A stretch of DNA of 64,000 nt from an uncultured Alistipes sp. (GTDB lineage Bacteria > Bacteroidota > Bacteroidia > Bacteroidales > Rikenellaceae), in assembly GCA_910584485.1 (NCBI GenBank), contig CAJUAV010000008.1:1-64000 (forward strand), given 5' to 3'. Below, in pieces: positions 52,508-62,081 of the stretch. The position numbers and the translations under genes are program-made. The notes beneath the pieces are model-generated. The model worked only from the letters and a program-made list of their open reading frames with translations, was not told where the DNA came from and made no database searches. Numbering within the stretch: position 1 is the first letter of the stretch; each line of letters starts with the position of its first letter.

Positions 52508-53749
52508 ATGAAGCTCAAAAAGATCTTTTCGAAAGCCGCGCTGCTCTGGTCCTCCGTCTCGGCGGGGATCTTCCTGATCGGTTACAACATCGGCACGGGC
52601 AGCATCACGACGATGGCCGCGGCGGGAGCCGAATACGGCATGACGCTCACCTGGGCGCTGCTCCTCTCGTGCCTGTTCACCTACTGCCTCATCATCGCCT
52701 TCAGCCGCTACACGATGGTCACGGGCCGCACCGTCCTCGACAGCTTCCGCCGCTCCTTCGGGGCGCCCGTCACCCTCTTCATCCTCGCCTCGATGCTCGT
52801 CGCCGAGCTGACGTCGAGCATGGGCCTCATGGGCGTGGCGACGGAGGTCGTCGCCGAATGGTCGCGGCCGCTGACGGCCGACGGCGAAGGGTTCGACCGC
52901 CTCGCGATCGCCCTCGTCTTCGCCCTGCTGCTCGGCTGGTGCTCGCTGCGCGGGCGGCAGGCCTTCTTCGAAAAGATCCTCTCGCTCTTCGTCTTCCTGA
53001 TGGGCATCTCGTTCCTGGCCACCTTCTTCGTGGTCACCCCCTCGCCCGCGGCGATCCTCGGCGGACTGAAGCCCTCGATCTCCGACCACGGCAACGCCTT
53101 CATGATCGTGTCGGGGATGGTCGGCACGACGATGGGCGCCATCCTCTTCATCGTCCGCTCGATCCTCGTGCGCGACAAGGGGTGGACGATCGGCGACATG
53201 CGCATCCAGCGCCGCGACGCCCTCGTCTCGGTGGGGCTCATGTTCGTGTTGAGCTTCGCCATCATGGCCTGCGCCGCGGGCGCGATGCCGGGCGAAAAGA
53301 TCGAAAACGCCATCCAGATGGTGCGCCTCATCGAGCCGCTGGCGGGCGACATCGCCACCTCGCTCTTCGTCGCGGGGATCGTCGCCGCGGCCCTCTCGTC
53401 GCTCTTCCCCATCCTGCTGCTGGCCCCCTGGCTGCTGGCCGACTATCGGGGACGCCGCTGCGACATGCGCTCGCGCGAAACGCGCCTGCTGATCTTCGCG
53501 GGTCTGCTGTGCAGCCTCGCCGTGCCCCTCTTCGGCGGCCGCCCCGTCAGCGTGATGATCCTCTCGCAGACGATGGCCGTCATCGCCACGCCCCTCATCC
53601 TGCTCTTCATGACGATCCTGCTCAACCGCCGCAGCCTGATGGGTTCGCACCGCCCCGCGCTGTGGCAGAACCTCCTCTACGCGCTCGTGACCCTCTTCAC
53701 GGCGGCGATGGCCGTGCTGGGCATCGCCGGCATCGGCCGACTCTTCTGA
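52508..53749 (+). CDS. Nramp-superfamily transporter lacking canonical metal-site motifs
   Basis: The 413-residue protein has about 11 membrane helices and clear Nramp collinearity (AAAGAEYGMTLTWALLLSCL; SRYTMVTG). But the helix-1 metal motif DPGN is replaced by GTGS (29-32), and the helix-6 MPHN segment aligns with GAIL (about 210-213). These motifs supply the metal ligands in true Nramp carriers, so the substrate may be different: another ion, or an organic acid released by this locus. First gene of the right arm; the next gene is 21 bases away. Confidence 0.8.
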   Translation: MKLKKIFSKAALLWSSVSAGIFLIGYNIGTGSITTMAAAGAEYGMTLTWALLLSCLFTYCLIIAFSRYTMVTGRTVLDSFRRSFGAPVTLFILASMLVAELTSSMGLMGVATEVVAEWSRPLTADGEGFDRLAIALVFALLLGWCSLRGRQAFFEKILSLFVFLMGISFLATFFVVTPSPAAILGGLKPSISDHGNAFMIVSGMVGTTMGAILFIVRSILVRDKGWTIGDMRIQRRDALVSVGLMFVLSFAIMACAAGAMPGEKIENAIQMVRLIEPLAGDIATSLFVAGIVAAALSSLFPILLLAPWLLADYRGRRCDMRSRETRLLIFAGLLCSLAVPLFGGRPVSVMILSQTMAVIATPLILLFMTILLNRRSLMGSHRPALWQNLLYALVTLFTAAMAVLGIAGIGRLF

Positions 53750-53770
53750 AACAACCCAAAACACCGACCC

Positions 53771-54997
53771 ATGAAAAAAACCTTTCTGCTCCTGCTTCTG
53801 ACCGCCGCCTCGCTGCACGCCGCGGCACGCCCCTCGAAAGAGGCCGTGCGCCGCGCCATCGACGAGTGCGCCGCCTACGCCGTGAACGTCCTGCTGGACG
53901 AGACGGGCAAATCGCGCTGCGACTACAACCTCACGCGCGGCGAATGGTACCCCTACGAAGAGCCGTGGCACACGGGACAGATCGTCCTCGGCCTGCTCGA
54001 AGCCTACAAGGCGACGGGCGACGAGCGCTACCTCGCGGGCGCCGTCCGCGGCGGCGAATGGTGGCTGACGCTCGAAATCAAGGACGACCCGCGCTTCGAA
54101 GGGATGGTCGGCGCCACGCACGGCGACGTGATCGGCAACGACCAGATCGTCTTCGCCACCGTCAGCGACGGCACGCCGGGCATCTACGAGCTCTCGCGCG
54201 TCACGGGCGACCGCCGCTACGCCGCGCTGGCCACCTCGTCGGCCGCCTGGATGCTCGAACACATGTACTATCCCGAAAAGGGAGTCTGCTACGACCTGGC
54301 GGATCTGAAGACGGGCGAGGTGCTCAAGCTCGACAGCCCCTTCCACCGCAACAAGCCCGATCAGACGCTCTTCGACGTCTCGCGCCCCAACACCGAGGGG
54401 TCGCTCTTCAAGGATGCCTACGAGTTCGGCGGCGACCGCCGCTTCCGCGACGCCCACATCCTGCTCTGCGACGCCCTCGTCGGCTATCAGGACGAGCACG
54501 GCCTCTGGATGCGGTTCATGCCCAACCACGCGAGCGAAGGGTCGTACCACCCCCGCTTCAACCTCTGGTACGCCGAGTCGCTGCTCGAATGCTACGACCT
54601 GACGGGCGACCGCAAATATCTCGAAGCGGCGGCCCGCACGGCCCGCACCTACGCCGCGGCGCAGCGCACCGACGGCACGATGTTCTACGACAACTACATC
54701 AACGGGCGCCCCTCGGACAAGGGCTCGGTCTGCGGCTCGGAGGTGGCCCTGGCGGGCATTCTCTGGATGCGGCTGGCGGGCTACGGCTTCGAGGAGTTCG
54801 TGCCCCACTACGAGCGCAGCGCCGAGTGGCTCGTGAAGAACCGCTTCGCGACCGACCACCCCGACCCCAACCTGCGCGGCGCCGTCGTCAACACCCGCAT
54901 GCGCTTCCGCAAGGGCGAGATGTGGATGACCCAGCGCGACGTAGGCACCTCGTTCGGCCTGCGCTTCCTCTCGATCTACTACCGCAACATGCAATAA
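53771..54997 (+). CDS. Secreted alpha/alpha-toroid protein, probable glycosidase
   Basis: The 408-residue exported protein (signal peptide about 1-19) shows repeated helical hairpins of a six-hairpin glycosidase fold: EPWHTGQIVLGLLEAYKATG, GDERYLAGAVRGGEWWL, FNLWYAESLLECYDLTGDRKYLEAAARTA-type segments. I could not assign a CAZy family. Acidic candidates include the Asp in GATHGDVIGNDQI. Its neighbours suggest action on an oligosaccharide from the uronate-containing substrate. Confidence 0.65.
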   Translation: MKKTFLLLLLTAASLHAAARPSKEAVRRAIDECAAYAVNVLLDETGKSRCDYNLTRGEWYPYEEPWHTGQIVLGLLEAYKATGDERYLAGAVRGGEWWLTLEIKDDPRFEGMVGATHGDVIGNDQIVFATVSDGTPGIYELSRVTGDRRYAALATSSAAWMLEHMYYPEKGVCYDLADLKTGEVLKLDSPFHRNKPDQTLFDVSRPNTEGSLFKDAYEFGGDRRFRDAHILLCDALVGYQDEHGLWMRFMPNHASEGSYHPRFNLWYAESLLECYDLTGDRKYLEAAARTARTYAAAQRTDGTMFYDNYINGRPSDKGSVCGSEVALAGILWMRLAGYGFEEFVPHYERSAEWLVKNRFATDHPDPNLRGAVVNTRMRFRKGEMWMTQRDVGTSFGLRFLSIYYRNMQ

Positions 54998-55009
54998 ACC
55001 CGAACCCCC

Positions 55010-55777
55010 ATGAAACAACCCACCCATTTCCGGGTCGACAAGCTCTCCGTGCGCATCTTCGAGACGCGCGAGGAGATGGGCCGCGCCGCCTCGGAGCACT
55101 ATCGCGAGCGCGTCCGCGCACGGCTCGAGCGACAGCCGCTCGTGCGCGCCATCTACGCGGCGGCCCACTCGCAGGACGAGTTCCTGCGCGCGCTGGTCGC
55201 CGACGCAGGCATCGATTTCGCCCGCATCGACGCCTTCCACATGGACGAATACTTCGGCCTGGGTACCGAGGCGCCGCAGCTCTTCGGACGCTTCCTGACC
55301 GAGCGTCTCTTCGCCCTCAAACCCTTCGCGCGGGTCAACCTGATCCGCTCCGACGCCCCCGACATCGACGCCGAGGCGCGCCGCTACGAGGCGCTGCTGC
55401 GCCAGGCGCCGATCGACATCACGAGCCTCGGCATCGGCGAGAACGGCCACATCGCCTTCAACGACCCCCACGAGGCGCGTTTCGACGACCCGCACTGGGT
55501 GCGCCGCACGACCCTCGACGAGACCTGCCGGCGCCAGCAGGTGAACGACGGCGAGTTCGCCGCCCTCGACCAGGTGCCCGCGAGCGCCTACACGCTCACC
55601 GTGCCCGCCCTCTGCGCATCGCGCTCGCTCGTCTGCATCGTCCCGGGCAGCCGCAAGGCCGAGGCGGTGCGCCGCACGCTCCGCGAACCCGTTTCGGAAG
55701 CCTGCCCCGCCTCGATCCTGCGCACGCACGACGATGCCGTACTCTTCCTCGACCGCGACGCCGCGGCCCTGCTCTGA
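55010..55777 (+). CDS. Glucosamine-6-phosphate deaminase/isomerase family protein
   Basis: The 255-residue cytosolic protein of the NagB/6-phosphogluconolactonase fold has FHMDEYFGL and GIGENGHIAFNDP blocks. NagB converts GlcN-6-P to Fru-6-P and ammonia. Relative to E. coli the catalytic Asp141 position is Asn (seen in other active NagB proteins, by recall) and Glu148 is Asp. Its presence implies that an amino sugar is released by this locus. It lies 12 bases after the toroid gene and 29 before the receptor gene. Confidence 0.85.
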   Translation: MKQPTHFRVDKLSVRIFETREEMGRAASEHYRERVRARLERQPLVRAIYAAAHSQDEFLRALVADAGIDFARIDAFHMDEYFGLGTEAPQLFGRFLTERLFALKPFARVNLIRSDAPDIDAEARRYEALLRQAPIDITSLGIGENGHIAFNDPHEARFDDPHWVRRTTLDETCRRQQVNDGEFAALDQVPASAYTLTVPALCASRSLVCIVPGSRKAEAVRRTLREPVSEACPASILRTHDDAVLFLDRDAAALL

Positions 55778-55806
55778 CCACGAACCAACCTTCAAACCAA
55801 CCGACC

Positions 55807-58803
55807 ATGAAACGAACCTTACAACGAACCCTCACGCTCGCCGTGCTGCTCTTCACGGCGACGGCCGCGCTCGCACAGAGCGTCGGCAACCTCCGCGGCG
55901 TCGTCAAGGACGCCGACGGCGGCATCCTGCCGGGCGCCTCCGTCATCGTGACGGGGAGCACCCTCGGTACCTCGACCGACATCAACGGAGCCTACCTGCT
56001 CCAGAACATCCCCGCGGGCGAGCAGAGCATCACCGTGCGCTACCTCGGCTACGAGGACCTCGTGCGCACCGTCGACATCGCGGCCGGCGAAACGGCGATC
56101 TTCGACGTCGTGCTGGCCGACCTGGCGACGGGCATCGAGCAGGTGACCGTGACGGCCGTCATCGACGGCCAGCAGCGCGCCCTCAACCAGCAGAAGATGG
56201 CCGACAACCAGATGCAGGTCGTCTCGGCCGACCAGATCGGCATGTTCCCCGACCTGAACGTCGCCGACGCCCTGAAGCGCGTGAGCGGCGTCACGTCGGA
56301 CGGCGAGAGCGTCTCGCTGCGCGGCACGCCGGCCAACTTCACCAACATCAACATGAACGGCGAACAGATGGTCGGCACGGGCGAGGGCGGCTACCGCACC
56401 CCGTCGCTGGAGTTCATCCCGTCGGACGTGCTCGCATCGCTCGAAATCCAGAAGACGCTCCTGCCGTCGAACGACGGCGATGCGATCGGCGGCGTCATCA
56501 ACCTCCGTTCGAGCGAGGCGCGTTCGCTCAAGCCGCGCTTCAGCGTCGACCTGGGCCCCGGCTACAACTTCCTGCGCGAGAAGATGTCCTACAACGGCAA
56601 GCTGGGCTACGAGCAGCGCTTCCGCCCCACGAAGAAGAACCCCTACGGCACCTTCGGCATCGCGGCCAAGTACAGCTATTTCAACTCGTGGTCGGGCTAC
56701 GACCGCCTCGACGCCAACGCCTGGCTCGAGAAAGAGGTGCAGACGGCCGACGGAGCCGAAAAGCGCTACATGCCCACCGATTTCCGCTACCGCTACGTCG
56801 AGAACAACTCGATCCGCCACGGCGGCTCGCTCGTGCTCGACTGGGCTCCGACGGTGAACACGAAGTTCGTCCTGCTCGGCAGCGTCAACTCCTACGACGT
56901 CGACTCGGAGCGCAACCGCAACCGCGTCCGCTTCCGCGGCGCCTACTGGGACCTCTCCGACCGCGAGGGCTTCGGTCCGAACGCCGTCGGCACGGACCGC
57001 ATCTCGGAGAACGTGCAGTACACCGACGTGCAGGAGAAGACGACCAACTACAACCTACAGCTCAACGGCGAAAGCGTGATCGGCAACTGGAAGATCGACG
57101 GAGCCGTCGCCTACTCGGCCTCGAAAAAGGAGTACGAGAGCATGGCCTACACCTTCTCGACGCCCGACTACCGCGCCAACGGCAAGGCGATCGCCGGCAC
57201 GGGCAGCCCCGCCATGACGCTCGCCAAGAAGACGATCGTCGGCTACGTGCCCGACATGACGAGCCCCGTCCTGGCGATGAACTACCTGATCGACGGCGCG
57301 GGCAGCGCGGAGAACTACTATCTGACGAGCACCGAGGAGTGGAACCACACAACCAAGGGCGAGAACCTCACCGTGCGCGCCAACGCCTCGCTGAACCACT
57401 TCGTGGGCGGCAATGCGTCGACCTTCTCGTTCGGCGTCAAGGCCAAGATGCTCCATAACGACGGCATTTCGCCCCTCTCGGGCGTCGGCACCAATTCCTA
57501 CTCGCTGCCCAAGAACGCCCGCGGCGACGACGCGCTGGCCATGACGCGCTTCCTGAAGACGGAGCGCATGAGCGACGACTACCTCGACGGCCGCATGAGC
57601 TACACCTACGGCCTCGACGGCGGCAAGCTCGACGCGCTGCGCCGCAACGGCTTCGACGGCAAGATGACCGTCAACGCCAACACGGCTCACGAGCAGAGCG
57701 ACGCCTACTATTTCGATGCCCGCGAGGACATCTATGCGGGATACCTCATGGAGAAGATCCAGCTCAAGAAGCTGATGATGCTCGCCGGCGCCCGCATCGA
57801 ACACAACAAGGTGCGGTACGAAGCCTACGACATCTTCGCCTACGACAAGGAGGTCGACCTCGGGCAGAACCCCTCGGGACAGAAGCCCGACGCCGAAGAG
57901 CCCGTCTACACCGCCTACACGAAGACGCTCAAACAGGATTCGAAGGACTACGCGGTCGTGCTGCCCAACCTCCAGTTCAAATACGACCTGGACCGCTCGA
58001 CGGTCTTCCGTCTGGCCTACACGACGGGCTATGCGCGTCCGAACGCCATCGACCTCGTGCCGAAGACTACGCGCAACATCAACGCGGGCGTCATCACGAT
58101 CGGCAACCCCGACCTGAAGGCCTCCTACTCGCACAACCTCGACCTGATGGGCGAGCACTACCTGCGCAACGTGGGTCTGATCTCGGCGGGCTTCTTCTAC
58201 AAGCACATCAACAAGTTCCACTACCTTTCGCAGATGCCGCTCCCGAGCGACAACCGCTACGCCTACGACGATTCGCCCTACGTGATGCTGCGCCAGCAGA
58301 TGAACGGCAAGAGCGCCACGGTCTACGGCTTCGAGGTGACGCTCAACAGCGCCCTCACCTTCCTGCCGGGCTTCCTGCGCAACCTCGTCTTCACGGGCAA
58401 CTACACCTACGTGCACTCGAACGCCGAGGTGGAGCGCATGAGCGACGATGCGGTGGGTGCTTCGGTCAAGGACGAACTCCGCCTGCCGGGCCAGGCCACC
58501 CACACGGCCAACCTCGCCCTCGCCTACTCGTGCAAGCGTTTCACGCTCCAGGCTTCGTACAACTACATCGGCGAGTACATCCAATCGCTCGGCGCCAACG
58601 CCGACATGGACGTCTGGCTCGAGGGCCGCTGGCAGTTCGACCTGAACGGCAGCGTGAAGCTCTGCAAGGGCCTCTCGTTCTACCTCGAAGCGCAGAACGT
58701 ACTCAACAGCAAGAAATTCATGTACATGGGCAATTCGTCGCGCGTCTACGAGCTCCGCTACTCGGGAGCCGTCGCACGCTGCGGTTTCACCTATAAGTTC
58801 TGA
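55807..58803 (+). CDS. TonB-dependent receptor with carboxypeptidase-regulatory-like N-terminus
   Basis: The 998-residue outer-membrane receptor has a signal peptide ending ALAQ, a CarboxypepD-reg-like domain (LRGVVKDADGGILPGASVIV, about 25-110), a plug (DALKRVSGVTSDGESVSLRG; SDVLASLEIQKTLLPSNDGD) and a 22-strand-type barrel ending in YKF. The plug is of the TIGR01782 type rather than classical SusC, and no susD gene follows. The stop overlaps the next start by one base (TGATG). It probably imports oligosaccharides made at the surface. Confidence 0.93.
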   Translation: MKRTLQRTLTLAVLLFTATAALAQSVGNLRGVVKDADGGILPGASVIVTGSTLGTSTDINGAYLLQNIPAGEQSITVRYLGYEDLVRTVDIAAGETAIFDVVLADLATGIEQVTVTAVIDGQQRALNQQKMADNQMQVVSADQIGMFPDLNVADALKRVSGVTSDGESVSLRGTPANFTNINMNGEQMVGTGEGGYRTPSLEFIPSDVLASLEIQKTLLPSNDGDAIGGVINLRSSEARSLKPRFSVDLGPGYNFLREKMSYNGKLGYEQRFRPTKKNPYGTFGIAAKYSYFNSWSGYDRLDANAWLEKEVQTADGAEKRYMPTDFRYRYVENNSIRHGGSLVLDWAPTVNTKFVLLGSVNSYDVDSERNRNRVRFRGAYWDLSDREGFGPNAVGTDRISENVQYTDVQEKTTNYNLQLNGESVIGNWKIDGAVAYSASKKEYESMAYTFSTPDYRANGKAIAGTGSPAMTLAKKTIVGYVPDMTSPVLAMNYLIDGAGSAENYYLTSTEEWNHTTKGENLTVRANASLNHFVGGNASTFSFGVKAKMLHNDGISPLSGVGTNSYSLPKNARGDDALAMTRFLKTERMSDDYLDGRMSYTYGLDGGKLDALRRNGFDGKMTVNANTAHEQSDAYYFDAREDIYAGYLMEKIQLKKLMMLAGARIEHNKVRYEAYDIFAYDKEVDLGQNPSGQKPDAEEPVYTAYTKTLKQDSKDYAVVLPNLQFKYDLDRSTVFRLAYTTGYARPNAIDLVPKTTRNINAGVITIGNPDLKASYSHNLDLMGEHYLRNVGLISAGFFYKHINKFHYLSQMPLPSDNRYAYDDSPYVMLRQQMNGKSATVYGFEVTLNSALTFLPGFLRNLVFTGNYTYVHSNAEVERMSDDAVGASVKDELRLPGQATHTANLALAYSCKRFTLQASYNYIGEYIQSLGANADMDVWLEGRWQFDLNGSVKLCKGLSFYLEAQNVLNSKKFMYMGNSSRVYELRYSGAVARCGFTYKF

Positions 58804-60728
58804 TGAAAACGCGCCTCCTTCTTCTGCTGTTCCTGTGCCCCTTCGTCGGGATGCTCTCCGTCGGTGCCGACGCGCTCGACGACCGTTCGCTGCACCTGTT
58901 GCAGCGGCTCGATGCGGTCCTCGTCGAACAGCTGTGCGTCGATCCGTCCGATCCCGACTGCGGAGGCATTCGCTGCCCCGCGTGCGACCTCTTTCACACG
59001 CGGGCAGCGGAGGCGCTCCTGCCCTTCGCCTGCGAATACCGGCTGACGGGCAACCGCACGCGCCTGGCCCAGGCCGTCGCCCTGGGCGACTGGCTGTTGC
59101 GCCGGCAACAGCAGGAGGGGTGCTGGCTCGAAACACCCGAAACATGGACGGGCACGACGACCGACCAGCTCCTGATGCTGGCCCTCGCCTACCCGATCGT
59201 CGAACCGACGCTCGCCCCCCGCCGGCGCACCGCCTGGCGGGAGGCGATGCGGCGGGCCGGCGACTACCTCGTCCACGTGATGGACAACCGCTTCGCCAGC
59301 ATCAACTATTGCGCGACCACCGCGGCGACGCTCGCCGAGCTCCACCGCCTGCTGCCCGACCCCGCCTACGCCGCCAAGGCGCGCGAGCTGGCCCGCATGA
59401 TCGTCTCGAAGATGAACGCCGAATGGTTCATCGAGGGCGAGGGCGGCCGCGAAGGGGGCTACAAATACGGCGTGGATATCGGCTACAACCTCGAAATGTC
59501 GCTCTGGGGGCTGGCGCGCTACGCACGCCTCACGCAGGATTGCACGGTCGCCGAAGCGGTCCGCCGCAGCGCCGCGCAACACCTCTGGTTCATCTACCCC
59601 GACGGCATGCTGGACGCCTCGGCAGGCATCCGCTCGAACAAGTGGACCGTCTACGGCAGCGGCACGAGCGACGGCATCCATCCCCTCTGCGCCCTGCTCG
59701 CCGACGACGATCACGCCTTCGCCGAAGCGGCGCTGCGCAACATCGACTGCATCGAGCGCAGCTTCACCCGTTCGGGGCTGCTCGGACCGGGGCCCCACTA
59801 CGACCGCGTCCTGCCGACCCCGCCCTGCATCTACCCCACCTTCGCGAAGGCCAAGAGCCTCGCGATGGCCCTGCTCTGGAAATCCGAACCGAGCGAAGCG
59901 GAAAAACCGATAAAACGCGCAGCAGCCGAACACGCCCCGACGAAACACGCCGCGGCCGACCGCGCCCTGCTGCCCCTCGACCGCGACACCTGCCGCCGTT
60001 TCCGCACGCTCGGCATCACGCTCGTGCGCCGCGGACCCTTCTGCGGCACCGTCACCGCCTCGACCTACAAGGCCCGCGAAGGGGCGCGCTCGAAATACAT
60101 GCACCGTCCCGCGGGCGGCGCGTGCAGCGCGCTGTGGATCGACGGCCTCGGCCTCGTGCAGGCCTCGTCGCAGACCCGCTACGGCCGCTGGGAGCCGATG
60201 AGCTTCCCCGAAATGCCCGACATCCGTCCGCTGACGCCCCGCATCGAGGCGACGACCGCCGACGAAGGGTACTGCACGAACCTCTACGAGTTCGACGCCC
60301 GCTCCGAGACGGAGACGACGCCCGACGCCGTGCGCTGCACTTCCGACGGACTGCTGCGCAACGCCGACGGCCGCCCCTGCGGCATCGGCTACGTGCTCAC
60401 CCACCGCTTCGAAGGCCGACGCCTCGCGAAGCACTACGAAATCCTCCACCACACGGCCGACGAGACGGTGCGGATCGTCGAGCCGATCCTGCTCGACGAG
60501 GCGTTCCGCATCGAACGCCCCGACCCGCGCACCCTCCGCATCACGGGGCCCGCGCGGCGGCTGACGCTGCACCTCGAAGGGGCGGCGGCGCTCGCCGTCG
60601 ACTCGCTCGAAGCGCCGAAATACCGCCAGGTATACCCCTCGCTCGTCGCCCTGCCGATCGTCATCGACGTGCCCGTACAAACGCCGCAGCGCCGCGAAGG
60701 CATCACCCTCATCTACGAAACCGACTAA
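58803..60728 (+). CDS. Secreted toroid plus beta-sandwich protein, possible polysaccharide lyase
   Basis: The 641-residue exported protein (signal peptide about 1-22) has a helical toroid in residues 30-365 (FASINYCATTAATLAELHRL; GVDIGYNLEMSLWGLARYAR) and a beta-rich C-terminal half (400-640). This two-part plan is typical of alginate/heparinase/hyaluronate-type lyases and some glycosidases. Asn/His/Tyr candidates in INYCATT and GYNLEMSLWG would fit lyase chemistry, but no family could be named. A Glu/Lys/Ala linker (about 362-385) joins the halves. Translationally coupled to the receptor. Confidence 0.65.
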   Translation: MKTRLLLLLFLCPFVGMLSVGADALDDRSLHLLQRLDAVLVEQLCVDPSDPDCGGIRCPACDLFHTRAAEALLPFACEYRLTGNRTRLAQAVALGDWLLRRQQQEGCWLETPETWTGTTTDQLLMLALAYPIVEPTLAPRRRTAWREAMRRAGDYLVHVMDNRFASINYCATTAATLAELHRLLPDPAYAAKARELARMIVSKMNAEWFIEGEGGREGGYKYGVDIGYNLEMSLWGLARYARLTQDCTVAEAVRRSAAQHLWFIYPDGMLDASAGIRSNKWTVYGSGTSDGIHPLCALLADDDHAFAEAALRNIDCIERSFTRSGLLGPGPHYDRVLPTPPCIYPTFAKAKSLAMALLWKSEPSEAEKPIKRAAAEHAPTKHAAADRALLPLDRDTCRRFRTLGITLVRRGPFCGTVTASTYKAREGARSKYMHRPAGGACSALWIDGLGLVQASSQTRYGRWEPMSFPEMPDIRPLTPRIEATTADEGYCTNLYEFDARSETETTPDAVRCTSDGLLRNADGRPCGIGYVLTHRFEGRRLAKHYEILHHTADETVRIVEPILLDEAFRIERPDPRTLRITGPARRLTLHLEGAAALAVDSLEAPKYRQVYPSLVALPIVIDVPVQTPQRREGITLIYETD

Positions 60729-60734
60729 CGACCC

Positions 60735-62078
60735 ATGAAACACCTGCTGCTTCTGCTCGCGCTGCTCTCGGCAGCCGCACAACCGCTCGCCGCCCGCGGA
60801 TGGGGCGAACTCAAACGCATCGAGCGCCGCATCGTCGCGCCCGTATTTCCCGACGCCACCTTCTCGGTGCGCGATTTCGGCGCCACGGGCGACGGCACGA
60901 CCGACGACCGCGCGGCCATCCTGGCTGCCATCGACCGCTGCAACGCGGAGGGCGGCGGCCGCGTCCTGCTCCCCGCGGGCCGCTATTTCAGCCGCGGCCC
61001 CGTCGTGCTGAAGAGCAACGTCGAGCTCCACCTCGCCGAGGGGGCCGTGCTCCTCTTCAGCGCCGACGAAAAGGATTACCTGCCCGTCGTGCTGACCCGC
61101 TGGGAGGGCACCGAACTCTTCAACTACTCGCCGATGCTCTACGCCCGCAACGCCCACAACATCGCCGTGACGGGGCGCGGCACGATCGACGGACAGGGCT
61201 CGAAGAACTTCGCCACCTGGAAACCGCGCCAGAAGGCCGACCAGCAGCAGCTGCGCCGCCAGGGCCGCGAGGGGACGCCGCTCCACGAACGCGTCTACGG
61301 CGCCGGCCACTACCTGCGTCCCGCGCTGCTGGAGTTCGTCTCGTGCAGCGGGCTGCTCATCGAGGGGATCCGCGTCGTCGACGCCGCCTTCTGGTCGATC
61401 CATCCCCTCTGCTGCGACAACGTCACGGTCCGCAACGTCACGGTCGACAGCACGAACCTCAACAACGACGGCTGCGACCCCGAGTCGTGCCGCGACGTGC
61501 TGATCGAAGGGTGCTACTTCCACACGGGCGACGACGCCATCGCCATCAAGGCGGGACGCGACGAGGATGCCCGCCGCATCGGCCGTCCGACCGAGAACGT
61601 CATCATCCGCCGCTGCACCTTCGACACGAAGGTCAACGGCCTGTGCATCGGCAGCGAGATTTCGGGCGGCGTGCGCAACGTCTTCGCCGAGGAGATCCGC
61701 ATCCTCCACGCCAGCAGCGCCCTCTATTTCAAGTCGAATCTCGACCGCGGAGGCTGCATCGAAGGGATCCGCATCCGCCGCGTCGAGGTCGACCGCACGT
61801 CGGGGCCGCTGATCCGCTTCGAACCCGACTACAAGTCGGAGAGCAGCGCCAACCACCCGACCCGCTTCCGCGATTTCGTCATCGAGCGCGTCCGCGCCCG
61901 CCGCATCGGGGGGATCGGCATCGACATCGGCGGCTTCGAACAGCTGCCCGTGCGCGACGTCACGATCCGCGACCTGAAGATCGACGAGGCCGCGACGCCG
62001 CTGCGCATCCGCAACACCGAAGCGCTCCGCCTCGAGCGCGTAACCATCAACGGCTCCCGCCGCGACCTGACCCGCTGA
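60735..62078 (+). CDS. GH28 family glycoside hydrolase (polygalacturonase-like)
   Basis: The 447-residue right-handed beta-helix protein has a signal peptide (1-20). GH28 catalytic aspartates are visible: Asp245 in NLNNDGCDPESC, and Asp266-Asp267 in HTGDDAIAIKAG. The usual third motif appears as NGLCIGSEISGG, the form seen in bacterial exo-acting or rhamnogalacturonan-type members rather than GHG. A pectate-lyase-3-like N-terminus (FSVRDFGATGDGTTDDRAAI) starts the fold. It likely removes galacturonic acid or related residues. Six bases after the previous gene, three before the next. Confidence 0.92.
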   Translation: MKHLLLLLALLSAAAQPLAARGWGELKRIERRIVAPVFPDATFSVRDFGATGDGTTDDRAAILAAIDRCNAEGGGRVLLPAGRYFSRGPVVLKSNVELHLAEGAVLLFSADEKDYLPVVLTRWEGTELFNYSPMLYARNAHNIAVTGRGTIDGQGSKNFATWKPRQKADQQQLRRQGREGTPLHERVYGAGHYLRPALLEFVSCSGLLIEGIRVVDAAFWSIHPLCCDNVTVRNVTVDSTNLNNDGCDPESCRDVLIEGCYFHTGDDAIAIKAGRDEDARRIGRPTENVIIRRCTFDTKVNGLCIGSEISGGVRNVFAEEIRILHASSALYFKSNLDRGGCIEGIRIRRVEVDRTSGPLIRFEPDYKSESSANHPTRFRDFVIERVRARRIGGIGIDIGGFEQLPVRDVTIRDLKIDEAATPLRIRNTEALRLERVTINGSRRDLTR

Positions 62079-62081
62079 CCC

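Noticed and set aside
55010..55777. Loss of NagB activity because Asp141 is Asn
   Set aside because: Asn at this position is found in other NagB proteins that I recall as active, so it is not treated as a defect.
52406..55795. An 1129-codon minus-strand open frame
   Set aside because: Antisense to the Nramp-like, toroid and NagB genes; low-complexity charged sequence.
58804..60728. SusD-like lipoprotein after the TonB receptor
   Set aside because: The next gene has a signal peptidase I type leader and a toroid/beta-sandwich plan; no SusD helices or lipobox were seen.
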